Shown in pieces: positions 1 to 6,438 of a DNA stretch of 12,778 bases. Below the pieces are notes generated by a model. That model searched no databases. It worked only from the letters and a program-made list of their open reading frames with translations, and was not told the DNA's origin. The number at the start of each line of letters is the position of its first letter. Positions within the stretch are counted from its first letter, which is position 1. Origin of the DNA: UBA2137 sp037968575 (GTDB lineage: Bacteria > Pseudomonadota > Alphaproteobacteria > Micavibrionales > Micavibrionaceae); the NCBI GenBank assembly GCA_037968575.1, contig JBBKVR010000008.1, positions 1 through 12,778 of the forward strand. The letters are read 5' to 3'. A program made the translations under genes and the position numbers.

Positions 1-1
1 C

Positions 2-136
2 CCTCGTGGTGAATATGGGCTCCGCGATATAGTACAACTTGCTTTGAGACGTATTATAGTCGATGGGCGTATGAAAGAAATGACAAGTAAATATTCTGAC
101 GGATATTTCATGCCTATAGAAGGTTATGAGGAGTAA
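2..136 (+). CDS. Solute-binding protein, SBP_bac_3 family, C-terminal end only (SBP-0)
   Basis: An open frame enters from the left edge and ends in TAA at 134-136, giving 44 residues. The stretch GRMKEMTSKYSDGYFMPIEG closely resembles the C-terminus of the SBP at 961-1803 (GRLKKMADEYSDSYLMPAKG). It is therefore the closing helix and tail of another member of the tandem SBP family, whose first ~230 residues lie outside the window. The codons for its last residues (GAG GAG) form the Shine-Dalgarno sequence of the next gene, three bases before which it ends. Presumed role, from the family, is capture of a small polar ligand in the periplasm for an ABC importer. Whether its export signal is a cleavable or a lipoprotein type cannot be seen. 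It shows that the array continues upstream of this window. Confidence 0.85.
   Translation, partial: PRGEYGLRDIVQLALRRIIVDGRMKEMTSKYSDGYFMPIEGYEE
128..133 (+). promoter_or_regulatory. Shine-Dalgarno GAGGAG inside the end of SBP-0, serving SBP-A
   Basis: GAGGAG lies six bases before the ATG at 140 and is made by the last two Glu codons of the preceding gene. It fixes the start of SBP-A and is the strongest ribosome site in the array. Confidence 0.7.
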
Positions 137-139
137 CTC

Positions 140-961
140 ATGAAAATTTTAGCTGTGACAATATTGCTATGTCTGTTTTCACTGCCTGCATTTGCTGACG
201 AAACGTTTGATCGTGTCATTGAATCAGGGGAAATCAAATGCGGCTATTTCGTTTGGCCTCCTTATTTTATGATTGATCCAAACACAGAAGAAAAGTCAGG
301 AATATTTCATGACTACACAGAAGAGCTTGGGAAAAGGTTATATCTAAAAATAAACTGGGTTGGTGAAATGAATTTTGGAACTTTCCTACAAGACATAGCC
401 AATGGCCGTTATGACGCAGAATGCACGGGTGGCTGGCCAAATGCTGAGCGTGGAAAGCAAGCTATTTATAGCAAATCAATATACTACATTCCCATTGTCC
501 CGTTTGTTAGGGCGGGCGACAAACGTTTCGGCAGCAAAAGTAATATTAATAGTAAAGATATTACGGTCAGTGTAATTGATGGTGAAAACGGACAAAACAT
601 TCGTGAGTTGATGTTTCCTAAGGCTAAAGAATTTGCATTACCTCAGTCTGGTACAGGTGTTGAGATGCTGATGAATGTCGTGAATAAAAAGGCGGACGTT
701 GCTTTTACAGATATCTATTTAGGGCAAGCCTTTATGAAGAAAAACCCTGATACATTAGAGCCATTATTCACCGATAAACCTTTACAGTTATTTCCACAAA
801 ATTTTACTTTGGCACCTGATGCCTTTCGTTTTCGTGAAATGTTAAATGTGGCTACGGACGAACTAATCTACACGGGCATTATTGACCAGATTCTAGAGAA
901 ATACGAGAAAGACGGGCAAACAAGTTTTTATCGTCTATCCAAGCCCTATGAGATTCCATAA
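140..961 (+). CDS. Periplasmic solute-binding protein, SBP_bac_3 family, soluble type (SBP-A)
   Basis: A 273-residue extracytoplasmic ligand-binding protein, likely for an ABC importer of polar amino acids or related small molecules. A Sec signal peptide (residues 1-19, ending AFA) is followed by lobe 1, opening with FDRVIESGEIKCGYFVWPPY. Residue Arg104 (WPNAER) matches the Arg that grips the ligand carboxylate in this family, and Asp191 (ADVAFTD) matches the Asp that grips the amino group. Cys34 and Cys95 are shared by all complete paralogues here and probably form a disulfide within lobe 1. The protein ends in SFYRLSKPYEIP, a tail motif recurring along the array. Length is usual for the family. 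The start follows a good Shine-Dalgarno. Its TAA stop overlaps the next ATG by one base. The ligand is unknown; polar amino-acid binding is a family-level guess. Confidence 0.9.
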   Translation: MKILAVTILLCLFSLPAFADETFDRVIESGEIKCGYFVWPPYFMIDPNTEEKSGIFHDYTEELGKRLYLKINWVGEMNFGTFLQDIANGRYDAECTGGWPNAERGKQAIYSKSIYYIPIVPFVRAGDKRFGSKSNINSKDITVSVIDGENGQNIRELMFPKAKEFALPQSGTGVEMLMNVVNKKADVAFTDIYLGQAFMKKNPDTLEPLFTDKPLQLFPQNFTLAPDAFRFREMLNVATDELIYTGIIDQILEKYEKDGQTSFYRLSKPYEIP

Positions 962-1803
962 TGAAGAAACTAGTTTTAACTATTATGCTTTTGAGTGCTG
1001 CTTCTCTCGCAGGATGCAAAGAAGAAGACGAAGGCGAAATTAGAGAACAATCTGCTTATGATAGAGTTCTAAGCACAGGTGAAATCAAATGTGGATACGG
1101 AATTTCCCCACCGGCGCTTGTTCAGGATGCAAATTCAGGCAAACTTTCAGGGTTGGATTACGATATATGGAGCGAAATTGGTAAAGAGCTAGATTTAAAA
1201 ATTACATGGTCAGAAGAAGCAGGCTGGGGAAACTACATTGAAGGTTTGAAATCTGGTCGTTATGATGCTTATTGTAGCGAAGCTTGGCCTACGCCAGCAC
1301 GTCTGAAAAATTCTTTGATGCTAGGCCCAGTAACTTATCAAATTCTCAATGCATATGTGCGTAAAGAAGATAATAGATTCGACGGTAATTTAGAGCGTAT
1401 TAATCAAGCGGACGTAACCATTCCTGCTATCGATGGTGATGTCTCTGTCACAATGGCAAAAAATCGTTTTCCGAAAGCGAAACTGGATACACTGCCACAA
1501 ATGGCAACATTGTCGGATATGTTCATGTCAATAATATCTGAGAAATCGGACGTTTTCTTTTTAGATGCGTCTTTTTATGATGCACTTACAAAAGAGCGTC
1601 CCGACTCTTTAAAAGTTGTGCCAAATACACCGCCTGTCTTTATATATGGGTCGTATTACAGTGTACGCACTGGGGAAGATAAACTTGGCAAACTTATCGA
1701 AATAGCTTTGCAGCGTATTATTGATGATGGACGCCTTAAAAAGATGGCGGATGAATATTCCGACAGTTACCTTATGCCTGCGAAAGGATTTATAGAAAAA
1801 TGA
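961..1803 (+). CDS. Solute-binding lipoprotein, SBP_bac_3 family (SBP-B)
   Basis: A 280-residue paralogue of its neighbours, but exported as a lipoprotein: the hydrophobic leader ends in lipobox LAGC, with Cys19 as the lipidated residue, followed by Lys and a charged linker (residues 20-30). Lobe 1 opens at AYDRVLSTGEIKCGYGISPP. The paired cysteines are Cys44 and Cys105. Arg114 (TPAR) and Asp202 (SDVFFLD) occupy the expected ligand-contact positions. The tail is YSDSYLMPAKGF rather than the KPYE type, matching the partial SBP-0 upstream, so SBP-0 and SBP-B appear to be the closest pair seen here. Start and stop overlap neighbours (TAATG before, ATGA after), implying translational coupling. 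There is only a weak Shine-Dalgarno for it. Substrate unknown. Lipidation anchors it to a membrane; which membrane cannot be told from the residue after Cys with confidence outside E. coli. Confidence 0.9.
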   Translation: MKKLVLTIMLLSAASLAGCKEEDEGEIREQSAYDRVLSTGEIKCGYGISPPALVQDANSGKLSGLDYDIWSEIGKELDLKITWSEEAGWGNYIEGLKSGRYDAYCSEAWPTPARLKNSLMLGPVTYQILNAYVRKEDNRFDGNLERINQADVTIPAIDGDVSVTMAKNRFPKAKLDTLPQMATLSDMFMSIISEKSDVFFLDASFYDALTKERPDSLKVVPNTPPVFIYGSYYSVRTGEDKLGKLIEIALQRIIDDGRLKKMADEYSDSYLMPAKGFIEK

Positions 1804-2654
1804 GGAGCCTAATTTTAACATTATTACTCTTAGGTACTTTCTGCCTTGCTGGATGTCGGGATGAGGGAAAAACTGAAACAAGTAAGGGCACTACCTATGA
1901 CCGCGTAATGCAAGCTGGTGAAATACGCTGTGGGTACGCGATGTGGGCGCCTGCTTTGTATAAGGATGTTAAAGCCGATAAGATAACGGGTATTTTTTAT
2001 GAGCTAATGAACGAAGTCGGGAACCGTCTCGATTTGAAAGTCGTATGGGCAGAAGAAAGTGGATGGGGCACCATTGTAGAAGGGTTAAATCTAGGGCGGT
2101 ATGACATGATTTGCGCACCTTTAGGACACAGTAGCGCGCGCGCCAAGTTTATAGCTTTTGGGATTCCTGTATTCTACACGCCCATGTACGGTGTTGTCCG
2201 TCTTGATGATGTTCGCTTTGATAAAGATATAAATAAATTGAATAGTGAAGATTATAAAATTGCTGTTCTTGACGGAGAGTTATCTTCTGTAACTGCACGA
2301 CAGGTTTTTCCAGAAGCAGATACAATTTCTCTCCCGCAAATGAACGATTATTCTGGTTTGCTTAAAGAGGTGGAGGGAAATAAAGCTGACATTACATTGG
2401 TGGAGCCTTCTGTGTTTAGAACCTATGAAAAAACCAATCCAGATAAGTTAAAAATTCTTGATGGTGGTGAGCCTGTAAATATTTTTCCTGTAAGTGTTGG
2501 TTTTTCACGAGGGGATGTGGAATTCAAAAACATGATTAATGTGACGCTTCAGGAATTAATGAATGATGGAACTGCCGAGCGCATGATTCAGAAATACGAA
2601 GAATTCCCTGAGGCATTTGTACGCCCATCAAAGCCCTATGAGGTAGCAAAATGA
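1800..2654 (+). CDS. Solute-binding lipoprotein, SBP_bac_3 family (SBP-C)
   Basis: A 284-residue SBP with lipobox LAGC (Cys19) and a polar Thr/Lys/Glu-rich linker to about residue 31. Lobe 1 begins TYDRVMQAGEIRCGYAMWAP. The shared cysteines are Cys44 and Cys105. Arg114 (SSAR) is present, but the W-P pair found after the second Cys in most paralogues is replaced by Gly-His, and the usual late Asp is Glu (ADITLVE). These changes sit in or near the predicted binding cleft, so its ligand probably differs from that of SBP-A. The tail is AFVRPSKPYEV. It overlaps the previous gene by four bases (ATGA) and the next by four. Role inferred from family: ligand capture in the periplasm for a shared transporter or sensor. 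Exact substrate unknown. Confidence 0.9.
   Translation: MRSLILTLLLLGTFCLAGCRDEGKTETSKGTTYDRVMQAGEIRCGYAMWAPALYKDVKADKITGIFYELMNEVGNRLDLKVVWAEESGWGTIVEGLNLGRYDMICAPLGHSSARAKFIAFGIPVFYTPMYGVVRLDDVRFDKDINKLNSEDYKIAVLDGELSSVTARQVFPEADTISLPQMNDYSGLLKEVEGNKADITLVEPSVFRTYEKTNPDKLKILDGGEPVNIFPVSVGFSRGDVEFKNMINVTLQELMNDGTAERMIQKYEEFPEAFVRPSKPYEVAK
2640..2643 (+). promoter_or_regulatory. Intragenic Shine-Dalgarno GAGG (KPYE codons of SBP-C) for SBP-D
   Basis: The Glu codon of the KPYE tail plus the next G give GAGG, seven bases before the overlapping ATG at 2651. The same arrangement with the same seven-base spacing recurs before 3508 and 4653. Confidence 0.6.
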
Positions 2655-3511
2655 TAAGAACTTTTTTCACGTTTCTAATCCTTAGTACATTTTTCCTAAC
2701 AGCTTGTGGGGAAGGGGAATCGGATAACTCTGATCGAAAAGAGTCTGGGTTTAATCGTATGATAAGCAATAATACTATCCGCTGCGGTTACTATGTCTTC
2801 CCGCCCGTGACCTATCGTGATGAGGAAACGGATGAGCTCTCTGGTCTGTCTGTAGATATGATGGATGCGATTGCCGAGCGCGCTGGATTAGAAATCGAAT
2901 GGACAGAAGAAGTGAATTTCGGAAACTGGGCGCCAGCACTTCAATCAGGTCGCTTTGATGCTGTCTGCACACCTATGTGGCCAGAAATTGCCATGGGGCG
3001 TGCTGTGCAATTCAGTGAGCCGATGTTCTATGCAGGGTTGTCACCTATGGTCAGAGTTGAAGATGAACGGTTTAAAGGCAATGATATAGCAAGATTGAAT
3101 CAAAGTGACGTGACTTTCTTGGCACAAGAAGGAAATGCAATTGACACATTAACGCGGTCTGTTTTTCCGAAAGCAAAAGTCAAAATTATGCCGGCAATGA
3201 TGGATGGACCGACTGTTTTGCAAGAAATTGTGACGAAGAAGGCCGATGCTATTCTTCTCGACCGTAATGCCGAGATTGAATACAACAAGAACAATCCAGT
3301 AAAATTAAAACTAATTGCGCCCGATAAACCCATTAAGGTTCAGCCATTTACTTTGGTTGTGAAGAGGTCGGATAGTGAGTTACTAGATTTCCTTAATTTA
3401 GGAATGAGAGAGCTCCATAACGATGGTAGTATTGAGCGTATGCTTGAAAAATGGGAACCTGAACCACAGACATTCCTACGTGTTACAAAACCATATGAGG
3501 TGAAAAAATGA
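2651..3511 (+). CDS. Solute-binding lipoprotein, SBP_bac_3 family, altered ligand pocket (SBP-D)
   Basis: A 286-residue SBP with lipobox LTAC (Cys19) followed by Gly and an acidic linker to about residue 32. Lobe 1 starts FNRMISNNTIRCGYYVFPP. The shared cysteines are Cys45 and Cys106. The aligned position of the family's ligand-carboxylate Arg holds Met115 (WPEIAMGR), with an Arg two residues later (Arg117); either the Arg has shifted or this copy binds something else. Asp is kept in the late motif (KADAILLD). The hydrophobic helix after lobe 1 reads more like canonical family members (GRAVQFSEP). The tail is TFLRVTKPYEVKK. Four-base ATGA overlaps at both ends. By eye this gene is somewhat less AT-rich than SBP-E. 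Ligand unknown. Confidence 0.9.
   Translation: MIRTFFTFLILSTFFLTACGEGESDNSDRKESGFNRMISNNTIRCGYYVFPPVTYRDEETDELSGLSVDMMDAIAERAGLEIEWTEEVNFGNWAPALQSGRFDAVCTPMWPEIAMGRAVQFSEPMFYAGLSPMVRVEDERFKGNDIARLNQSDVTFLAQEGNAIDTLTRSVFPKAKVKIMPAMMDGPTVLQEIVTKKADAILLDRNAEIEYNKNNPVKLKLIAPDKPIKVQPFTLVVKRSDSELLDFLNLGMRELHNDGSIERMLEKWEPEPQTFLRVTKPYEVKK
3497..3500 (+). promoter_or_regulatory. Intragenic Shine-Dalgarno GAGG (KPYE codons of SBP-D) for SBP-E
   Basis: GAGG from the KPYE Glu codon lies seven bases before the ATG at 3508, which overlaps the SBP-D stop. Confidence 0.6.
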
Positions 3512-4359
3512 GAAAATTTCTACCACTACTGATATGTGTTTTGGCACTGTCTGCCTGTAAGGATGACATAGTACAAAACTCAAGTAATAAAGAGTCTGCA
3601 TATGTACGTGTGATGAAGACGGGAGAGTTGAGATGTGCTTACGTAACTTATTCTCCTTTTTACTATGAAAATTTAAAAAGTGGAGAACCTACAGGAATTG
3701 TTTACGATATTACTGAGGAAGTTGGTAAACGCCTAGGTATAAAAATTGTTTGGAGTGAAGAAGTTACATTTCAAACCATGTATGAAGGGTTAAAACAAGG
3801 ACGCTATGACTCCTATTGTGGAGGTTCTTGGGCTTTGGCTGAAAGAGCATTACAGGCATTGTCTACTGAGCCGCTATTTTATAGTGTCATGTATGCTTAC
3901 GTAAGAAAAGATGATGATAGGTTTGATTCTAATATTAACGCTGCCAATAACTCAGAAGTAAAAATATCTACAATAGATGGTGAGATGACCGACATCATTG
4001 CGAAAAAATCTTTTTCTAAAGCAACAAAAGTTTCTCATCCCAATATTAGTGATATTTCCGTTGTTCTTAATGATTTGAAAACGGGTAAATCAGATATTAC
4101 ATTTGTAGAAGTCGCAGTTGCGGAGTCATTTCTTAAAGAAAACCAAGACAGCATAAAGAGGGTTAAGACATCTAAACCTATAAGACTTTTTCCAACCGTT
4201 TATCATTTCGCGGATGGTGAGAATACAATGTTAAATGCATTCAATATAGCTATAAGGGAAATAGTTCTAGACGGTACTCTTGATGAAATAATTGATGAAT
4301 ACGAAGAATATCCTAATTCATTTATTCGCCCATTTATCCCCTACGGGGTTTCTGAATAA
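3508..4359 (+). CDS. Solute-binding lipoprotein, SBP_bac_3 family (SBP-E)
   Basis: A 283-residue SBP with a short leader and lipobox LSAC (Cys17), then a linker rich in Asp, Asn and Ser. Lobe 1 begins AYVRVMKTGELRCAYVTYSP. The conserved cysteines are Cys43 and Cys104, Arg113 (LAER) is in the expected ligand-contact position, and the late motif carries Glu instead of Asp (SDITFVE), as in SBP-C. The tail SFIRPFIPYGV is a decayed form of the KPYE motif. It starts with an ATGA overlap and ends in TAA directly abutting the ATG of the truncated gene that follows. Visibly AT-rich codon choice. Function by family only: periplasmic ligand capture; substrate unknown. Confidence 0.9.
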   Translation: MRKFLPLLICVLALSACKDDIVQNSSNKESAYVRVMKTGELRCAYVTYSPFYYENLKSGEPTGIVYDITEEVGKRLGIKIVWSEEVTFQTMYEGLKQGRYDSYCGGSWALAERALQALSTEPLFYSVMYAYVRKDDDRFDSNINAANNSEVKISTIDGEMTDIIAKKSFSKATKVSHPNISDISVVLNDLKTGKSDITFVEVAVAESFLKENQDSIKRVKTSKPIRLFPTVYHFADGENTMLNAFNIAIREIVLDGTLDEIIDEYEEYPNSFIRPFIPYGVSE

Positions 4360-4656
4360 ATGTTAATGCAAATCACAATTGATAAAGCTGATGTGACTTT
4401 TACTTCTCCTGAAACAGTGGACAGGTTTTTGGAAAACAACCCTGATAGTTTACAAGTATTATCGACAGATAGACCCTTACGCCTTTTTGCCGAATCTATC
4501 GCAGTAAAGAATATTGAGCATGAGTTCAGGCGTATTTTAAATCATGCAACATCCGAACTTTTAAACAGCAGAACGATAGAAAAAATAATTAGGAAGTATG
4601 AAAAGTACCCGAATTCTTTCTATCGCGTAGCAAAACCATATGAGGCGAAAAAATGA
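4360..4656 (+). pseudogene. Truncated SBP remnant, C-terminal third only (SBP-F)
   Basis: A 98-codon frame matching only the end of the SBP family. It begins MLMQITIDKADVTFTS, which lines up with residues 176-191 of SBP-A (MLMNVVNKKADVAFTD), and ends SFYRVAKPYEAKK. Signal peptide, all of lobe 1, both conserved cysteines and the ligand-contact Arg are missing, about 64% of the protein. The late Asp is Ser. It cannot be exported or fold as a two-lobed binding protein. Its ATG abuts the TAA of SBP-E and its stop overlaps the ATG of SBP-G, so reading through the operon is undisturbed; a deletion appears to have joined the end of one gene to an internal Met codon of the next. It may still be translated. 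A retained function for a lone half-lobe seems unlikely but is not excluded. Confidence 0.8.
4642..4645 (+). promoter_or_regulatory. Intragenic Shine-Dalgarno GAGG (KPYE codons of SBP-F) for SBP-G
   Basis: GAGG lies seven bases before the ATG at 4653. Keeping the remnant's tail therefore also keeps the ribosome site of SBP-G, which may explain why the deletion stopped short of it. Confidence 0.55.
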
Positions 4657-5468
4657 GAACGTTACTTTTAGCATTACTACTTTTTGTAATTTCTTCATCT
4701 GCCATTGCAGGCGAAGCTTATGACCGCGTGATGAAAAACAATGAAATTAGATGCGGTTATTTCACTTGGCCCCCATACATCCTAAAAGATGCAAATACCG
4801 GTAAACTATCAGGTATAAATTATGATTATATGCGAGAAATTGGAAAAATTCTCGATTTAAAAATTAATTGGGTTGAGGAAACATCGGCTGGTTCAGCAAT
4901 CACGGGACTTAACACGGGACGCTATGATGTAATGTGTGCAACGTTGTGGCCTGATGCGGCACGATTAAAAAATGCTCAAATTACGCTACCAACTTTTTAC
5001 AGTACAGTTTATGCGGTTGCCCGTGCACAAGATAAACGTTTCGATAATGCAAAAAGTAAAATTAATGATGAAAATACAAAAATCATTGGGATAGAAGGTG
5101 ATATTACCTATTCAATAGGGAAAAAATACCCCAAAGCAACAATGGTAGGTTTGCCTCAAATGTCTGATTCTGCACAACTTATGCAATCTATTGTTAGCAA
5201 GAAAGCTGATGTTACCTTTATTGACAAAGGAACTGTTGCTGATTTTAATAAAACAAATAACAACACTATAAAAGTTATTGAAGGTCTTCCGCCTGTGCAG
5301 GTCTTTCCAGAAGCTCTTGCTGTTAAAGCAGGTGAAGTGAGATTGGCTGAGTTGTTAAACCACGCCATCCGTATGATTACAGACACAGGCGATGCTAAGC
5401 GTTTTGTCGCTAAATATCCTGAGTACGGTTACTATGCTCCTAAACCCTATTGGGAGAAGCCCGAATAA
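4653..5468 (+). CDS. Periplasmic solute-binding protein, SBP_bac_3 family, soluble type (SBP-G)
   Basis: A 271-residue SBP with a cleavable Sec signal (residues 1-19, ending AIA) and no lipobox, like SBP-A; residue numbering of key sites is identical to SBP-A. Lobe 1 starts AYDRVMKNNEIRCGYFTWPP. Cys34 and Cys95 form the family's shared pair, Arg104 (PDAAR) is in the ligand-contact position and the late Asp is present (ADVTFID). The tail diverges (YYAPKPYWEKPE). It is the last SBP before the ATPase, whose ATG overlaps its TAA by one base; an SBP next to the ATPase is a good candidate for the transporter's principal binding protein. Ligand unknown; a polar amino acid or similar compound is the family default. 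Confidence 0.9.
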   Translation: MRTLLLALLLFVISSSAIAGEAYDRVMKNNEIRCGYFTWPPYILKDANTGKLSGINYDYMREIGKILDLKINWVEETSAGSAITGLNTGRYDVMCATLWPDAARLKNAQITLPTFYSTVYAVARAQDKRFDNAKSKINDENTKIIGIEGDITYSIGKKYPKATMVGLPQMSDSAQLMQSIVSKKADVTFIDKGTVADFNKTNNNTIKVIEGLPPVQVFPEALAVKAGEVRLAELLNHAIRMITDTGDAKRFVAKYPEYGYYAPKPYWEKPE

Positions 5469-6193
5469 TGCTTGAAGCCAAAAATATTCATAAGTCCTTT
5501 GGTGACAACGAGGTTTTGCGTGGGATTGATTTAACAATTAAGCCTGGTGAAATCACATGTGCGATTGGACCTAGTGGAACAGGAAAGACAACGTTACTTC
5601 GTGCTTTGGGATTGCTTGATTATCCTGATCAGGGAGCGATTAGTATTGATGGACTGGATTATAAATTTCCTTTGACAAGCAATGTTGACGTAACGCCTCC
5701 TTGGCCACATGTTACCGTTGTGTTTCAATCTTTATTTCTTTGGCCGCATTTGACGTTGCGTGAAAATATTATGCTGCCCGCAAGAAATGTGAATCCTAAA
5801 GCAGAAAAAGATATTGAGGGCCTAATCAAGGTTTTCGAAATGGAGAACTTTATTGATAGCTATCCTAATGAGGCCTCTGTCGGCCAACGTCAGCGTGTGG
5901 CCTTGGCACGTGCGCTTATTCTCAATCCAAAATATATTTTGATGGATGAAATTACAGCCGCACTAGATATTGAGCAGACGGCACGTATCCTTACAAAGCT
6001 TGAACATTTAAAAGAACGCGATATTGGAGTGTTCTTAATTACTCACCAGATTGGCTTTGCACGTCGAGCGGCAGATCAAATTCTATTTATGGACGAGGGG
6101 AAAATCGTCGAGCAGGGCGGACCAGCAATTTTGTCAAAGCCCAAAACAGAACGTTTCCAAGAGTTCCTTTCTCTCGTTGAACTTGCAGCCTAA
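5468..6193 (+). CDS. ABC transporter ATP-binding protein, polar amino-acid importer type (GlnQ-like)
   Basis: A 241-residue nucleotide-binding subunit that would power an importer from the cytoplasmic face. Visible motifs are Walker A GPSGTGKTT (34-42), Q-loop Gln87 in VFQSLFLWPHLTLREN, Walker B YILMDE with catalytic Glu161, D-loop AALD (164-167) and switch His193 (ITHQ). The signature is ASVGQRQR (136-143) instead of LSGGQQQR, with Val in place of the first Gly, and DEPTSALD is DEITAALD. The overall pattern, including VFQ..FLWPHLT, resembles HisP/GlnQ ATPases. I chose the ATG at 5468 over an in-frame ATG at 5450 because it gives the one-base TAATG junction used elsewhere in the operon and the usual N-terminus (MLEAKNIHKSFG). 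It is the last gene of the operon. No permease follows, so its membrane partner is unknown. Confidence 0.92.
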   Translation: MLEAKNIHKSFGDNEVLRGIDLTIKPGEITCAIGPSGTGKTTLLRALGLLDYPDQGAISIDGLDYKFPLTSNVDVTPPWPHVTVVFQSLFLWPHLTLRENIMLPARNVNPKAEKDIEGLIKVFEMENFIDSYPNEASVGQRQRVALARALILNPKYILMDEITAALDIEQTARILTKLEHLKERDIGVFLITHQIGFARRAADQILFMDEGKIVEQGGPAILSKPKTERFQEFLSLVELAA

Positions 6194-6196
6194 AAA

Positions 6197-6239
6197 GGAA
6201 AACCCCGCATGCCTTAGAAAGGAAAAATGCGGGGCTTCC
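6197..6239 (+). terminator. Strong hairpin after the ATPase gene, possible terminator or 3' stabiliser
   Basis: CCCCGCAT (6203-6210) pairs perfectly with ATGCGGGG (6227-6234), extended by GGAA (6197-6200) with TTCC (6236-6239). It begins three bases after the ATPase stop. On the + strand there is no U-run after it, so it may protect the message end. On the - strand it is followed by TTTTCCTTTTTA, so it could act as a second terminator for nrdA transcripts. Stem is certain, function inferred. Confidence 0.6.
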
Positions 6240-6361
6240 ATAAATAAAACAGTTCTCTGTCACGGCATTATCCGTACGAGATAGTTGGGATATGTTCTCA
6301 GCTATAAAAGCACTCCCACTGTCTTACATGATACAAACAATTGGAAAATAATTTTAGTTCC

Positions 6362-6395
6362 AAAAAAAACCCGCCTTTGACAGCGGGTTTTTTTT
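6362..6395 (+). terminator. Bidirectional rho-independent terminator between ABC operon and nrdA
   Basis: Eight A, then CCCGC (6370-6374), an eight-base loop, GCGGG (6383-6387) and eight T. Read on either strand it is a GC stem followed by a T-run, so it ends both the rightward ABC operon and the leftward nrdA transcript, whose stop codon lies at 6439-6441. Confidence 0.9.
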
Positions 6396-6438
6396 AACGC
6401 AGTAGTTACGCAGTAAATTAAGTAATTACCTATCTATT

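Noticed and set aside
5450..5468. Start of the ATPase at the upstream in-frame ATG (5450)
   Set aside because: It would add six residues (MGEARI) that overlap SBP-G more than any other junction; the ATG at 5468 fits the operon's overlap pattern and the family N-terminus.
2..6193. A CRISPR-like, phage or insertion-element origin for the repeated region
   Set aside because: The repetition is at the protein-family level only; I see no transposase, integrase, terminal inverted repeats or regular short repeats.
6397..6415. Direct repeat ACGCAGTA, twice with an 11-base offset, between the terminator and the nrdA stop
   Set aside because: Only two 8-base units in an AT-rich spacer with no partner elsewhere; too short to call an operator or attachment site.
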